64,000 bases of DNA from Phosphoribacter sp037045045 (lineage in GTDB: Bacteria; Actinomycetota; Actinomycetes; Actinomycetales; Dermatophilaceae): assembly GCA_037045045.1 (NCBI GenBank), contig JBAOHL010000005.1:310001-374000 (forward strand), read 5' to 3'. The notes beneath the pieces were generated by a model. That model was not told where the DNA came from. It did not search any database and worked only from the letters and a program-made list of their open reading frames with translations. Positions 1 through 7,344 of this stretch are shown here, piece by piece. Position numbers and translations under genes: made by a program. Position 1 is the first letter of the stretch; the number at the start of each line of letters is the position of its first letter.

Positions 1-363
1 CTGGGGGTGCCCGGCCGGGAAACCCACCGAGGCGCGGTGCTCGCGCAGGTCGGCCAGGCGCAGCACCGTGGGGTCCGCGATGAGCACGCCGAGGAGCCCC
101 GCGCCGCGGGGCTGATGGGCCAGCCGCGCGATCTGTTCGGCGCTCATCCCCTCGGCGACGAACTCCATGAGTCCGAGGCCGTCGGGTCGAAGCACCCCGA
201 GGGCCCCGTAGCGGGCACCGACGAGTTCGCACGCGCTGCGGACGATCCGGCTGAGCACTTCCTGTAGGTCGAGGTCGCGGCTCACCGCGACGACGGCGTC
301 GAGCAGGGTGACCACGGCATCGGTCGAGCGCGGCAGCCGCAGCCCGGAGACGTCCTCGTGCAC
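1..363 (-). CDS. GAF-domain sensor histidine kinase, N-terminal fragment (DevS/DosT-like)
   Basis: The first 121 codons of a sensor kinase that runs off the left edge. After a GTG start the protein reads HEDVSGLRLP, then a helix LLDAVVAVSRDLDLQEVL leading into a GAF domain (VGARYGALGVL, EFVAEGMSAEQIARL, GAGLLGVLIADP). This is the typical opening of DevS/DosT-type two-component kinases, whose GAF domain can bind haem and sense oxygen, NO or redox state; the haem ligand and kinase domain would lie outside the window. It sits 46 bp downstream of a universal stress protein and behind a NarL/LuxR-type response regulator on the same strand, the classical dormancy-regulon grouping. Family call is firm; the exact ligand is unknown. 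Confidence 0.75.
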   Translation of the reverse strand, partial: MHEDVSGLRLPRSTDAVVTLLDAVVAVSRDLDLQEVLSRIVRSACELVGARYGALGVLRPDGLGLMEFVAEGMSAEQIARLAHQPRGAGLLGVLIADPTVLRLADLREHRASVGFPAGHPQ

Positions 364-409
364 GGGGACGATGGTATGCCGCCCTGCGGACCGTGTCGGC
401 CCCGCGACG

Positions 410-832
410 TCAGCGAAGAACCGGGACCGAAATGACCGGACAGCTGCCAAGGGCCCGGCAGGCCTCGGCGGCGTGCGTGCCGGTCTCGGTGTCGTCGCCG
501 ACGATGATGACCGACGCGTTACGGCTCAGGTCGACCAGGACAGGGGTCGGGTCGCCGGTGACGAGCTCGAAACGACACGGTATGCCGCGAAACCCCCGAA
601 GCGCTCTGACCGCGCCCCGGAAGGTCGACTGGTCGGCATCGGCTCGTTCATCCGCAGTGAGCCCGTCCTGGACCACCTGTAGGAAGCGCAATCGGGCGCC
701 CCGTCGGCGCGCCTCGGCCACCGCGACCCGGGCGATGATCTCGGCCCGGCCGTCGTTGCTCAAACTCGCGACCACGTCGCCGGACAGCCCCGGCACGTAC
801 CGAAGCTCCGTTCGCGACTGGTCGATAGTCAT
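410..832 (-). CDS. Universal stress protein, single UspA domain
   Basis: A 140-residue UspA-fold protein starting MTIDQSRTELRYVPGLSG. Secondary-structure pattern and the C-terminal VIIVGDDTETGT...CPVISVPVL segment correspond to the end of a Usp domain, although the classical ATP-binding G-x2-G-x9-G(S/T) signature is altered, so ATP binding is doubtful. Universal stress proteins are cytosolic modulators of growth arrest and hypoxia survival and are among the most strongly induced members of the mycobacterial DosR regulon. Here the gene lies between a DosR-like regulator and a DevS-like kinase, and a DosR-box-like palindrome lies 37 bp upstream of its ATG, suggesting control by the adjacent regulator. 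Confidence 0.75.
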   Translation of the reverse strand: MTIDQSRTELRYVPGLSGDVVASLSNDGRAEIIARVAVAEARRRGARLRFLQVVQDGLTADERADADQSTFRGAVRALRGFRGIPCRFELVTGDPTPVLVDLSRNASVIIVGDDTETGTHAAEACRALGSCPVISVPVLR

Positions 833-868
833 GGGCCGATGGTGCGCTGCGGCCGGGTCCGGTCGTCA

Positions 869-882
869 GGGCCAAAAGTCCC
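869..882 (-). promoter_or_regulatory. Candidate DosR/DevR box upstream of the universal stress gene
   Basis: On the minus strand this reads GGGACTTTTGGCCC, close to the core of the mycobacterial DosR consensus (GGGACT-WWA-GTCCC). It lies 37 bp before the Usp start codon, in the 137-bp gap below the response-regulator gene. One arm departs from perfect symmetry (GGCCC instead of GTCCC). Confidence 0.45.
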
Positions 883-969
883 TCGGTGACCGATTCCCGA
901 GGGTGTCCCTGCCGACACGCGACCGCGACGCGCCCGGCGGGACGGTGCTGAGGCGCTCGGTCACTGGCC

Positions 970-1635
970 TCAGAGCCGGGGAGTCCCGCTCGCGCCGGGC
1001 GGGCCCGAGAACGGGTGCGTCGCGACGTAGACAGCGGCCTGGGTGCGACTGTCCATGCCGAGCTTGTCGAGGATCGAGGTGACGTAGTTCTTCACGGTCT
1101 TCTCGGCGAGGAACATGTCGGAGGCGATCTGGCGGTTGGTCATGCCCTCGGCGATGTGTTCGAGGATCCGTCGTTCCTGTGGGGTGAGCGAGCGCAGCCG
1201 CGGGTCCGTCGCCGATTCGGCGAGGCTCGATCGGACCTTCGCCAGTACCGCAGGCGAGATGAGCTGCTCTCCCGCGGCGACCCGGCGGATCGCGGTCACC
1301 AAGTCGTTGCCCTTGATGTCCTTGAGGACGTAGCCGGAGGCCCCGGCGAGCACCGCCGCGCGCAGGGCCTTGTCGTCGTCGTAGGAGGTGAGGATAAGAG
1401 CCCGCAGCGACGGGTCGACGGCCCGGACGGCGCGGCAGACGTCGATGCCCGAACCGTCCGGCAACCGCGCGTCGAGGACCGCGACGTCCGGGCGCAGGGC
1501 AGGGATGCGGCGTTCGGCCTCCAGGGCCGACCCCGACTCACCGACGACGCTGATGTCCCCAGACAACTCGAGCAGTTCGCGCAGCCCGCGTCTGACGATC
1601 TCGTGGTCGTCGAGCAGGAAGACGGTAACTGTCAC
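970..1635 (-). CDS. NarL/LuxR-family response regulator (DevR/DosR-like)
   Basis: A 221-residue two-domain regulator. The start is the GTG giving VTVTVFLLDDHEIVRRG; the reading frame extends further upstream but without receiver-like sequence. Receiver domain (about residues 1-120): acidic pair DD at 9-10, phospho-acceptor Asp in VAVLDARLPDGSG, Thr/Ser in LILTSYDDD and conserved Lys in GYVLKDIKG. Output domain (about 150-215): LuxR-type helix-turn-helix LTPQERRILEHIAEGMTNRQIA followed by AEKTVKNYVTSILDKLGM. The sequence style (LKDIKGNDL, SPAVLAKVR, FLAEKTVKNYVT) closely follows DevR/DosR, the hypoxia/NO response activator. Its likely partner is the partial GAF kinase at the window edge. Confidence 0.85.
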   Translation of the reverse strand: MTVTVFLLDDHEIVRRGLRELLELSGDISVVGESGSALEAERRIPALRPDVAVLDARLPDGSGIDVCRAVRAVDPSLRALILTSYDDDKALRAAVLAGASGYVLKDIKGNDLVTAIRRVAAGEQLISPAVLAKVRSSLAESATDPRLRSLTPQERRILEHIAEGMTNRQIASDMFLAEKTVKNYVTSILDKLGMDSRTQAAVYVATHPFSGPPGASGTPRL

Positions 1636-1823
1636 GGGACCAAGGGAACCACATCTCGGGCCGATTACCGTCCGGCACGACCGGGTCAGGGTGCCTGGGG
1701 CGGGCGCCCTGGCTCCCGAATCCTGCAACGGCCCGGGGAAACCGCCGCGCCCCTGCGCCTTCGACGACACGGAGCCCGGCGCCGGCACCATGGCACGGAC
1801 GTGCCGTCGGGCGAGGCCGCTGC

Positions 1824-4800
1824 TCAGTTCTCGCCGAGGGTCGGGGGGGCTCCGTAGAACACGTCGTCGACGACGGCCCGGGTCCGTCGGGCCTGACGCA
1901 GGTAGCCCTCCATGAGCGAGGCGCCCTCACCCGGGGCCCGACCGGCAATCCGCCCCACGCCGTCGGCGTCCCGGACGTCCACGGGCACGGCATCGACCGG
2001 CCGGCCCCGCCACAGCAGTCCGCCGTTGCGCACCATGGCCGCGATGCGCCACCCGGACAGCAGCTCGTCGGCGTCCGCGTCGGCGATCAGCCCGAGCCGG
2101 GCCGCGGCTTTGATCGTCGGGACGGTGCCGGTATGCCGCAGTCCCGGGTGGGCGTGCGCGTGGCCCAGTTGCAACAGCTGGGCGGTCCATTCGACGTCGG
2201 TGAGCCCGCCGCGGCCGAGCTTGAGGTGAGTCCGCGGGTCGGCCCCTCGTGGCAGCCGCTCGGACTCCACGCGCGCCTTCATAGTCCGGATCTCGCGCAC
2301 CTTCGCCGAATCCAGCCCGCCCACGGGGTAGCGCAGCGGGTCGACCAGCTCGGTGAAGGCGACCCCGATGTCGGGGTCGCCCGCGAGGTTCCGAGCACGC
2401 AACAAGGCCTGGAACTCCCAGGTCTGGGCCCAACGCTCGTAGTACGTGCGGAACGAGGCGATACTGCGCGACAGCGCCCCGTTCTTGCCCTCGGGCCGCA
2501 GGTCGAGGTCCAGATCGATGCCGTCCGGGCCGAGCGCCTTGGCCAGGCGCTTCATCTCCTGCACGACGGCGGTGGCCTGGCCCTGGGCGACGTCCTCGGC
2601 GACGCCGTCGTGGGCTTCGTGCACGACCATGGCGTCGACGTCGGAGCTGTAACCCATCTCCCGCCCGCCGAGACTGCCCATCCCGACGACGAGCAGGTCC
2701 ACGCCGAGGCCGCCGTGTTGGCGCCCCACCGATTCGCTGGCCACCTCGAGGATGACCTCGACGGTCGCCGCGGCGAGATCGGACAAGACCATCCCGACCC
2801 GGGACAGTGGCAGTGCCCCGGTGAGGTCGGCCAGCGCAATGCGCAGCAGTTCGTGGCGCCGCAGCGCTCCGACCGCGGCCATCGCGCTCGTCGGATCGTC
2901 CTTGCGGCGGGCGGCGCTGCGCAGGGTGAGGGCTAGCGCTTCTTGAGTTCGCGGGGCCAGCCCGTCGACGTCGCCGAGGATGGAGACCGACTCCGGCGAA
3001 CGCACGAGAAGGTCCGCGGCATACCGGCTGCGGGCCAGGACGTGGGCGAGCCGTTCGGCGGCGCTGCCCTCGTCGCGGAGCATCTTGAGGTACCAGTGGG
3101 TGGTGCCGAGTTGCTCGCTCACCCGTCGGAACGCCAGCAGCCCGGCGTCCGGGTCGGCCTCGTCGGCGAACCACGAGAGCATGACCGGCAGCAGCGTCCG
3201 TTGGATGGCCGCCCGGCGGGACACCCCCGTCGTCAGCATCTCGAGGTGACGCATGGCCCCCGCGGGGTCGCGGAAACCCAACGCGGCGAAGCGTTCCTGC
3301 GCCTGCTGCGGCGAGAGCGCGCTCTCCGAGCTCGACAGCCGAGCCGCCGCCGCCAGCAACGGCCGGTAGAAGAGTCGTTCGTGGATCCGGCGGACCTCGC
3401 GAGCCCGCGACTGCCACAGCTCGACGACGCCCTTCTCGGGGTCGGTCCGGAACCCGAGGGCTCTGCCGAGCCAGCGCAGGTCGGCCCGGTCGGTCGGCAT
3501 GAGGTGGGTGCGCCGCAGCCGGTAGAGCTGGATGCGATGTTCGAGGGTGCGCAGCACGCGATAGGCATCGTCGAGGGTCGCTGCGTCGTCGCGCCCGACG
3601 TACCCGCCGCGGGCGAGGGCCCCCAGGGCCTCGAGGGTCGTCGCCGAACGCAATCCCTCGTCGCTGCGCCCGTGGACGAGCTGCAACAGCTGGACACTGA
3701 ACTCGATATCGCGCAGCCCTCCCGGTCCGAGCTTGAGCTGACGCCCGGCCTCTCCGGCCGGCACGTGCTGCTCGACCCGCCGGCGCATCGCCTGGACGTC
3801 CTCGACGAAGTTCTCCCGTTCCGCGGCGCTCCAGATGAGCGGACCGAGCGCCTCCTTGTAGGCCCGCCCGAGGTCGAGGTCACCGGCCGACACCCAGGCC
3901 TTGAGCAGCGCCTGGAACTCCCATGTCTTGGCCCAGCGCTCGTAGTAGGCCTTGTGGCTGGCAACCGTGCGCACCAGCGGTCCAAGCTTGCCTTCGGGTC
4001 GCAGGGCCGCGTCGACCGGCCACAGGGTTCCCTCGGCGGTCGATGCCGAGCAGGCCTTCATCGTCGCGGTGGCCAGGGCGGTGCCGATGCGCAGGGCCTC
4101 CTGTTCGTCGACCCCGGGCGCTGGCTCGGCGACGAAGATGACGTCGACGTCTGAGACGTAATTGAGCTCGCCGCCGCCGGTCTTGCCCATCCCGATGATC
4201 GCGAGGCGGCAGTCCTCGTGGCCCTGGCCGTACTCCTCCCGCGCGATGAGCAGCCCGGCCTCCAGGGCCGCCTCGGCGAGTTGGGCCAGCGACTCGGCCG
4301 CGACCGGCAGGTGCGCGAACGGATCCGGGGAGCACAGGTCGACCGCGGCCACCCGCAACAGCTCGCGCCGGTAGGCGATCCGCAGCGCGTCGTGTGCCGC
4401 CAGGGCGCCGCGGGCCTGCGGGCGCACCGCGGCGGTGACGTGGGCCCGGACGGTATCGGCCGAGTGCGCCGCGGCATCCGCGGCGTCGGGCCAATGGTCG
4501 GGGTGGGCGACGAGATAGTCCCCCAGAGCCCGCGAGCCACCGAGGACCCCGAACAGTCGCCGCCGGCGGGGGCCGGGAGCGTCCAAGACGTGGCCGAATG
4601 CCTCGGCGTCCCAACGCTCGACGGGACGGACCATGACGACGGGTTTGTCGGCCCGCACGACCGCCTCGGCCAGGCGCGCCAGCGTCAATGCCGCGAGGTC
4701 GGGGTCGGGGGCCTCGGCCAAGGCCTCGACGATCTCGTCGAGGTCGGCGTCGGGCACCAGGGCGAGGACGGAGTGCAGGGACGCGTCCGAGAGTGCCGCG

Positions 4801-4868
4801 CGGGTACGGCTGGGTTCGGCGAAGCCCAACCGGGCCAGCTGCGCGACGGTGGAGGAGGAACGGGCCAC
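1824..4868 (-). CDS. glnE: Bifunctional glutamine synthetase adenylyltransferase/deadenylase
   Basis: GlnE adds or removes AMP on the regulatory tyrosine of type I glutamine synthetase. I chose the GTG at 4868 (VARSSSTVAQLARLGF), giving 1014 residues, the normal actinobacterial length; the longer open frame upstream only translates intergenic repeats. Two nucleotidyltransferase modules are visible, each with a G-G-x-E-x-x-Y-x-S-D-V-D motif: GGGELNYVSDVDVIFVAE in the N-terminal deadenylase half and GGREMGYSSDVDAMVV in the C-terminal adenylyltransferase half. Each is followed by a PII-uridylyltransferase-type helical region (LKLGPGGLRDIEFSVQLLQL; LKLGRGGLTDVEWTAQLLQL). It lies downstream of glnA2 on the same strand, but repeats fill the gap. 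The neighbouring glutamine synthetase is not itself its substrate type. Confidence 0.95.
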   Translation of the reverse strand: MARSSSTVAQLARLGFAEPSRTRAALSDASLHSVLALVPDADLDEIVEALAEAPDPDLAALTLARLAEAVVRADKPVVMVRPVERWDAEAFGHVLDAPGPRRRRLFGVLGGSRALGDYLVAHPDHWPDAADAAAHSADTVRAHVTAAVRPQARGALAAHDALRIAYRRELLRVAAVDLCSPDPFAHLPVAAESLAQLAEAALEAGLLIAREEYGQGHEDCRLAIIGMGKTGGGELNYVSDVDVIFVAEPAPGVDEQEALRIGTALATATMKACSASTAEGTLWPVDAALRPEGKLGPLVRTVASHKAYYERWAKTWEFQALLKAWVSAGDLDLGRAYKEALGPLIWSAAERENFVEDVQAMRRRVEQHVPAGEAGRQLKLGPGGLRDIEFSVQLLQLVHGRSDEGLRSATTLEALGALARGGYVGRDDAATLDDAYRVLRTLEHRIQLYRLRRTHLMPTDRADLRWLGRALGFRTDPEKGVVELWQSRAREVRRIHERLFYRPLLAAAARLSSSESALSPQQAQERFAALGFRDPAGAMRHLEMLTTGVSRRAAIQRTLLPVMLSWFADEADPDAGLLAFRRVSEQLGTTHWYLKMLRDEGSAAERLAHVLARSRYAADLLVRSPESVSILGDVDGLAPRTQEALALTLRSAARRKDDPTSAMAAVGALRRHELLRIALADLTGALPLSRVGMVLSDLAAATVEVILEVASESVGRQHGGLGVDLLVVGMGSLGGREMGYSSDVDAMVVHEAHDGVAEDVAQGQATAVVQEMKRLAKALGPDGIDLDLDLRPEGKNGALSRSIASFRTYYERWAQTWEFQALLRARNLAGDPDIGVAFTELVDPLRYPVGGLDSAKVREIRTMKARVESERLPRGADPRTHLKLGRGGLTDVEWTAQLLQLGHAHAHPGLRHTGTVPTIKAAARLGLIADADADELLSGWRIAAMVRNGGLLWRGRPVDAVPVDVRDADGVGRIAGRAPGEGASLMEGYLRQARRTRAVVDDVFYGAPPTLGEN

Positions 4869-4944
4869 GCAGTGGAGGGTAACGGCCGCGGGCTCGCCCC
4901 GGTGGGCGCACCCGGCCGCGCAAGCGCGCGGACCGGCGGGCCAC

Positions 4945-5093
4945 GGCATAGCGGAGGGGGCCGCGGCATAGCGGAGGGGGCCGCGGCATAGCGGAGGGGG
5001 CCGCGGCATAGCGGAGGGGGCCGCGGCCATAGCGGAGGGGGCCGCGGCATAGCGGAGGGGGCCGCGGCATAGCGGAAGGGGCCGCGGCATACC
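4945..5093. repeat. Tandem 20-bp repeat array (CATAGCGGAGGGGGCCGCGG), about seven copies
   Basis: Head-to-tail copies of a 20-bp unit, nearly identical, one with an extra C and the last with one substitution. There are no unique spacers, so this is not a CRISPR array. It lies just upstream of the chosen glnE start, in the 675-bp glnE-glnA2 gap. The unit resembles part of the 41-bp repeat near 39.9 kb (a GGCCATAGATAGGGGG element), so a related repeat family may exist. Confidence 0.9.
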
Positions 5094-5098
5094 CGGAC

Positions 5099-5452
5099 GA
5101 CGATCTGGCACTTGGCGACGATCTGGCACTTGTGTCGTGATGTGGCAGGTCAGACCTGCCAGGGTGCCCGGCAACTGCCAGGGTGCCCGGCAACTGCCAG
5201 GGTGCCCGGCAACTGCCAGGGTGCCCGACAACTGCCAGAACGCTGGCCAGGGGCCGCTCTCGGCCTCACCCCCGAGGACGCGGTATGCCGGAGCGGACGC
5301 GGTATGCCAGACGCGGCATACCCCGCCGGGTCCGGTGGCCTGAATGGTCGGCCCGCCGCAACCGGACGACGACCTGGCACTTGTGTCGCGGTGTGGCAGG
5401 TCGGACCTGCCTGGGTGCCCGGCAACTGCCAGGGTGCCCGGCAACTGCCAGA
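5099..5452. repeat. Duplicated block with 19-bp CCAGGGTGCCCGGCAACTG tandem repeats
   Basis: Two copies of a block (from about 5099 and about 5364) begin with a CTGGCACTTGTGTCG segment, then GTGGCAGGTC-GACCTGCC, then the 19-bp unit, four copies in the first block and two in the second. The blocks differ at several positions. With the neighbouring 20-bp array these repeats occupy most of the glnE-glnA2 intergenic space; no gene is supported here. Confidence 0.85.
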
Positions 5453-5543
5453 ACGCCCGCCCAGGCGCTGTTCGACCACCCGGTGCTGAGGTGCCGGCGA
5501 ACAGCTGGCCGTTCCAACCCCGATGGCCGGCCGGGGTCAGCAG

Positions 5544-6884
5544 CTACAGGCGGGTGAGGTATCGGTCGATCTCGAACTGGGTGATCTGCTGGCGGTACTC
5601 GCGCCACTCGGCGCGCTTGTTGCGCAGGAAGAAGTCGAAGACGTGCTCGCCGAGGGTCTCGGCCACGAGCTCGCTGTGGTCCATGAGGTCCAACGCCCGA
5701 CCGAGCGAGGACGGCAGCGGGGCGATGCCCATGGCCCGGCGCTCGGCGTCGGTGAGGTTCCACACGTCGTCCTCGGCCTCGGGCGGCAGCTCGTACCCCT
5801 CTTCGACCCCCTTGAGCCCGGCCGCGAGCAGGACGGCGAAGGACAGGTACGGGTTGCACGCCGAGTCGATCGAGCGCACCTCGATCCGGGTCGCGTTGCC
5901 CTTGTCGGGTTTGTACATCGGCACCCGGACGAGTGCGGAACGGTTGTTGTGCCCCCACGTGAGGTATGCCGGTGCCTCGCCGCCACCCCACAGGCGCTTG
6001 TAGGAGTTGACCCACTGGTTGGTCACCGCGGTGATCTCCGCGCCGTGGGCGAGCAGGCCGGCGATGAACTGTCGACCGGTCTTGCTCAGGTGGTAGGGCG
6101 CACCGGCCTCGTGGAAGGCATTGGCATCGCCCTCGAACAGCGACAGGTGCGTGTGCATGCCCGACCCCGGGTGCTCACGGAAGGGCTTGGGCATGAACGA
6201 GGCCTGGACTCCGTGTTCGAGGGCCACCTCCTTGACGACCGCGCGGAAGGTCATGATGTTGTCCGCGGTCGAGAGGGCATCGGCGTAGCGCAGGTCGATC
6301 TCGTTCTGCCCCGGGGCGCCCTCGTGGTGGCTGAACTCGACGGAGATGCCCATGTTCTCCAGCTGGGTAATCGTCGCCCGGCGGAAATCGTGCGCCGTGC
6401 CGTGCGGCACGTGGTCGAAGTACCCGGCGTCGTCGACGGGGATCGGGCGCACCCGCTTGCCCCGGACGTTGGGCTCGAGCAGGAAGAACTCGATCTCCGG
6501 ATGGGTATAGAAGGTGAAGCCCAGGTCGCTCGCCTTGGCCAACGCCCGGCGCAGGACGTGGCGACTGTCCGCGAAGCTGGGCGCCCCGTCGGGCGTGAGG
6601 ATGTCGCAGAACATCCGGGCCGTCCCGGGGCTTTCCCCGCGCCACGGCAGGACCTGGAAGGTCGACGGGTCCGGTTTGGCGAGCATGTCGGCCTCGTAGA
6701 TCCGGGCGAACCCCTCGATCGCCGACCCGTCGAAGCCGATTCCCTCGGCGAAGGCCCCCTCGAGTTCGGCAGGGGCGACGGCCACCGACTTCAGCGCCCC
6801 GACGACATCGGTGAACCACAGGCGCACGAAACGGATGTCGCGCTCCTCGATGCTGCGCAGGACGAACTCTTGTTGGCGGTCCAT
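5544..6884 (-). CDS. glnA2: Type I glutamine synthetase, GlnA2 class
   Basis: Makes glutamine from glutamate, ammonia and ATP as a cytosolic dodecamer. The ATG at 6884 (MDRQQEFVLRSIEERDIRFV) gives 446 residues, the usual GlnA2 length; an upstream in-frame ATG adds only unconserved sequence. Visible motifs: FTDVVGALKSV, GFDGSAIEGFARI (latch region), EIEFFLLE metal ligands, GSGMHTHLSLF, NRSALVRVP and ATRIEVRSIDSACNPYLSFA. At the place where adenylylated GSI-beta enzymes carry an N-L-Y site the sequence is VWNLTDAER, so the modifiable tyrosine is absent. This fits the GSI-alpha/GlnA2 type, which GlnE does not regulate. A GlnR-like element lies just upstream. Confidence 0.93.
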   Translation of the reverse strand: MDRQQEFVLRSIEERDIRFVRLWFTDVVGALKSVAVAPAELEGAFAEGIGFDGSAIEGFARIYEADMLAKPDPSTFQVLPWRGESPGTARMFCDILTPDGAPSFADSRHVLRRALAKASDLGFTFYTHPEIEFFLLEPNVRGKRVRPIPVDDAGYFDHVPHGTAHDFRRATITQLENMGISVEFSHHEGAPGQNEIDLRYADALSTADNIMTFRAVVKEVALEHGVQASFMPKPFREHPGSGMHTHLSLFEGDANAFHEAGAPYHLSKTGRQFIAGLLAHGAEITAVTNQWVNSYKRLWGGGEAPAYLTWGHNNRSALVRVPMYKPDKGNATRIEVRSIDSACNPYLSFAVLLAAGLKGVEEGYELPPEAEDDVWNLTDAERRAMGIAPLPSSLGRALDLMDHSELVAETLGEHVFDFFLRNKRAEWREYRQQITQFEIDRYLTRL

Positions 6885-6906
6885 GGGCGCAGGATGCCAA
6901 ACCGGT

Positions 6907-6923
6907 GTTACCGAGACGTTAAC
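6907..6923 (-). promoter_or_regulatory. Possible GlnR-type operator before glnA2
   Basis: GTTAC-N6-GTTAAC read on the plus strand (TTAAC-N6-GTAAC on the minus strand) gives two half-sites of the GTnAC type with 11-bp periodicity, the spacing of actinobacterial GlnR sites. It lies 23 bp before the glnA2 start codon. The match is partial and only one pair of half-sites is seen. Confidence 0.35.
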
Positions 6924-6984
6924 GACCTGCTGGCGATCGTCCATGGCGACCTGCCGGCGGGCGGCGCGGTGCTAACGTCCGCTC

Positions 6985-7338
6985 ATGCCGATCGTCGACG
7001 TCGAGTTGGTCGGCGACCGTCCGCTCGGACCCGGGCTGGCCACCGACCTGGCCGACCGGATCGGCGCGGCGCTCGGGGCCGGACCAGGCAGCACCTGGGT
7101 GCGGTTGCGGCAGTTGCCGAGCGAGCGGTACGGCGAGAGCGGCGGCGTCCCCGAGGGCGTCGAACCGGTCTTCGTCCACCTGCTGCTCGCCCGCCGACCC
7201 CAGGCCGTCGAGACGGTTCTCGGCGATGTCGCCCGGGAGGTGGCGACGGCGACGGGTCGACCCGTCGAGCACGTCCACGTGGTACTGGCGCCCGACGGGG
7301 CCGGTCGGGTGGCGTTCGGCGGGCACCTCGTGAGCTGA
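6985..7338 (+). CDS. Tautomerase-superfamily-like small protein
   Basis: A 117-residue protein beginning MPIVDVELVGDRPL. Proline directly after the initiator Met, followed by a short beta strand, is the hallmark of the 4-oxalocrotonate tautomerase superfamily, where Pro-1 is the catalytic base. The second half contains another strand-like repeat (EPVFVHLLLA) and HVHVVLAPDGAGRVAFGG, resembling the end of a tautomerase fold. It is longer than 4-OT (62 residues) and nearer MIF/CHMI-sized members. Divergent from glnA2, convergent with the FAD oxidoreductase, from which it is separated by 6 bp. Substrate unknown. Confidence 0.6.
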   Translation: MPIVDVELVGDRPLGPGLATDLADRIGAALGAGPGSTWVRLRQLPSERYGESGGVPEGVEPVFVHLLLARRPQAVETVLGDVAREVATATGRPVEHVHVVLAPDGAGRVAFGGHLVS

Positions 7339-7344
7339 ACCCGG

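Noticed and set aside
4945..5452. Short direct repeats that could look like a CRISPR array
   Set aside because: Units of 19-20 bp follow each other without unique spacers and no cas gene is present.
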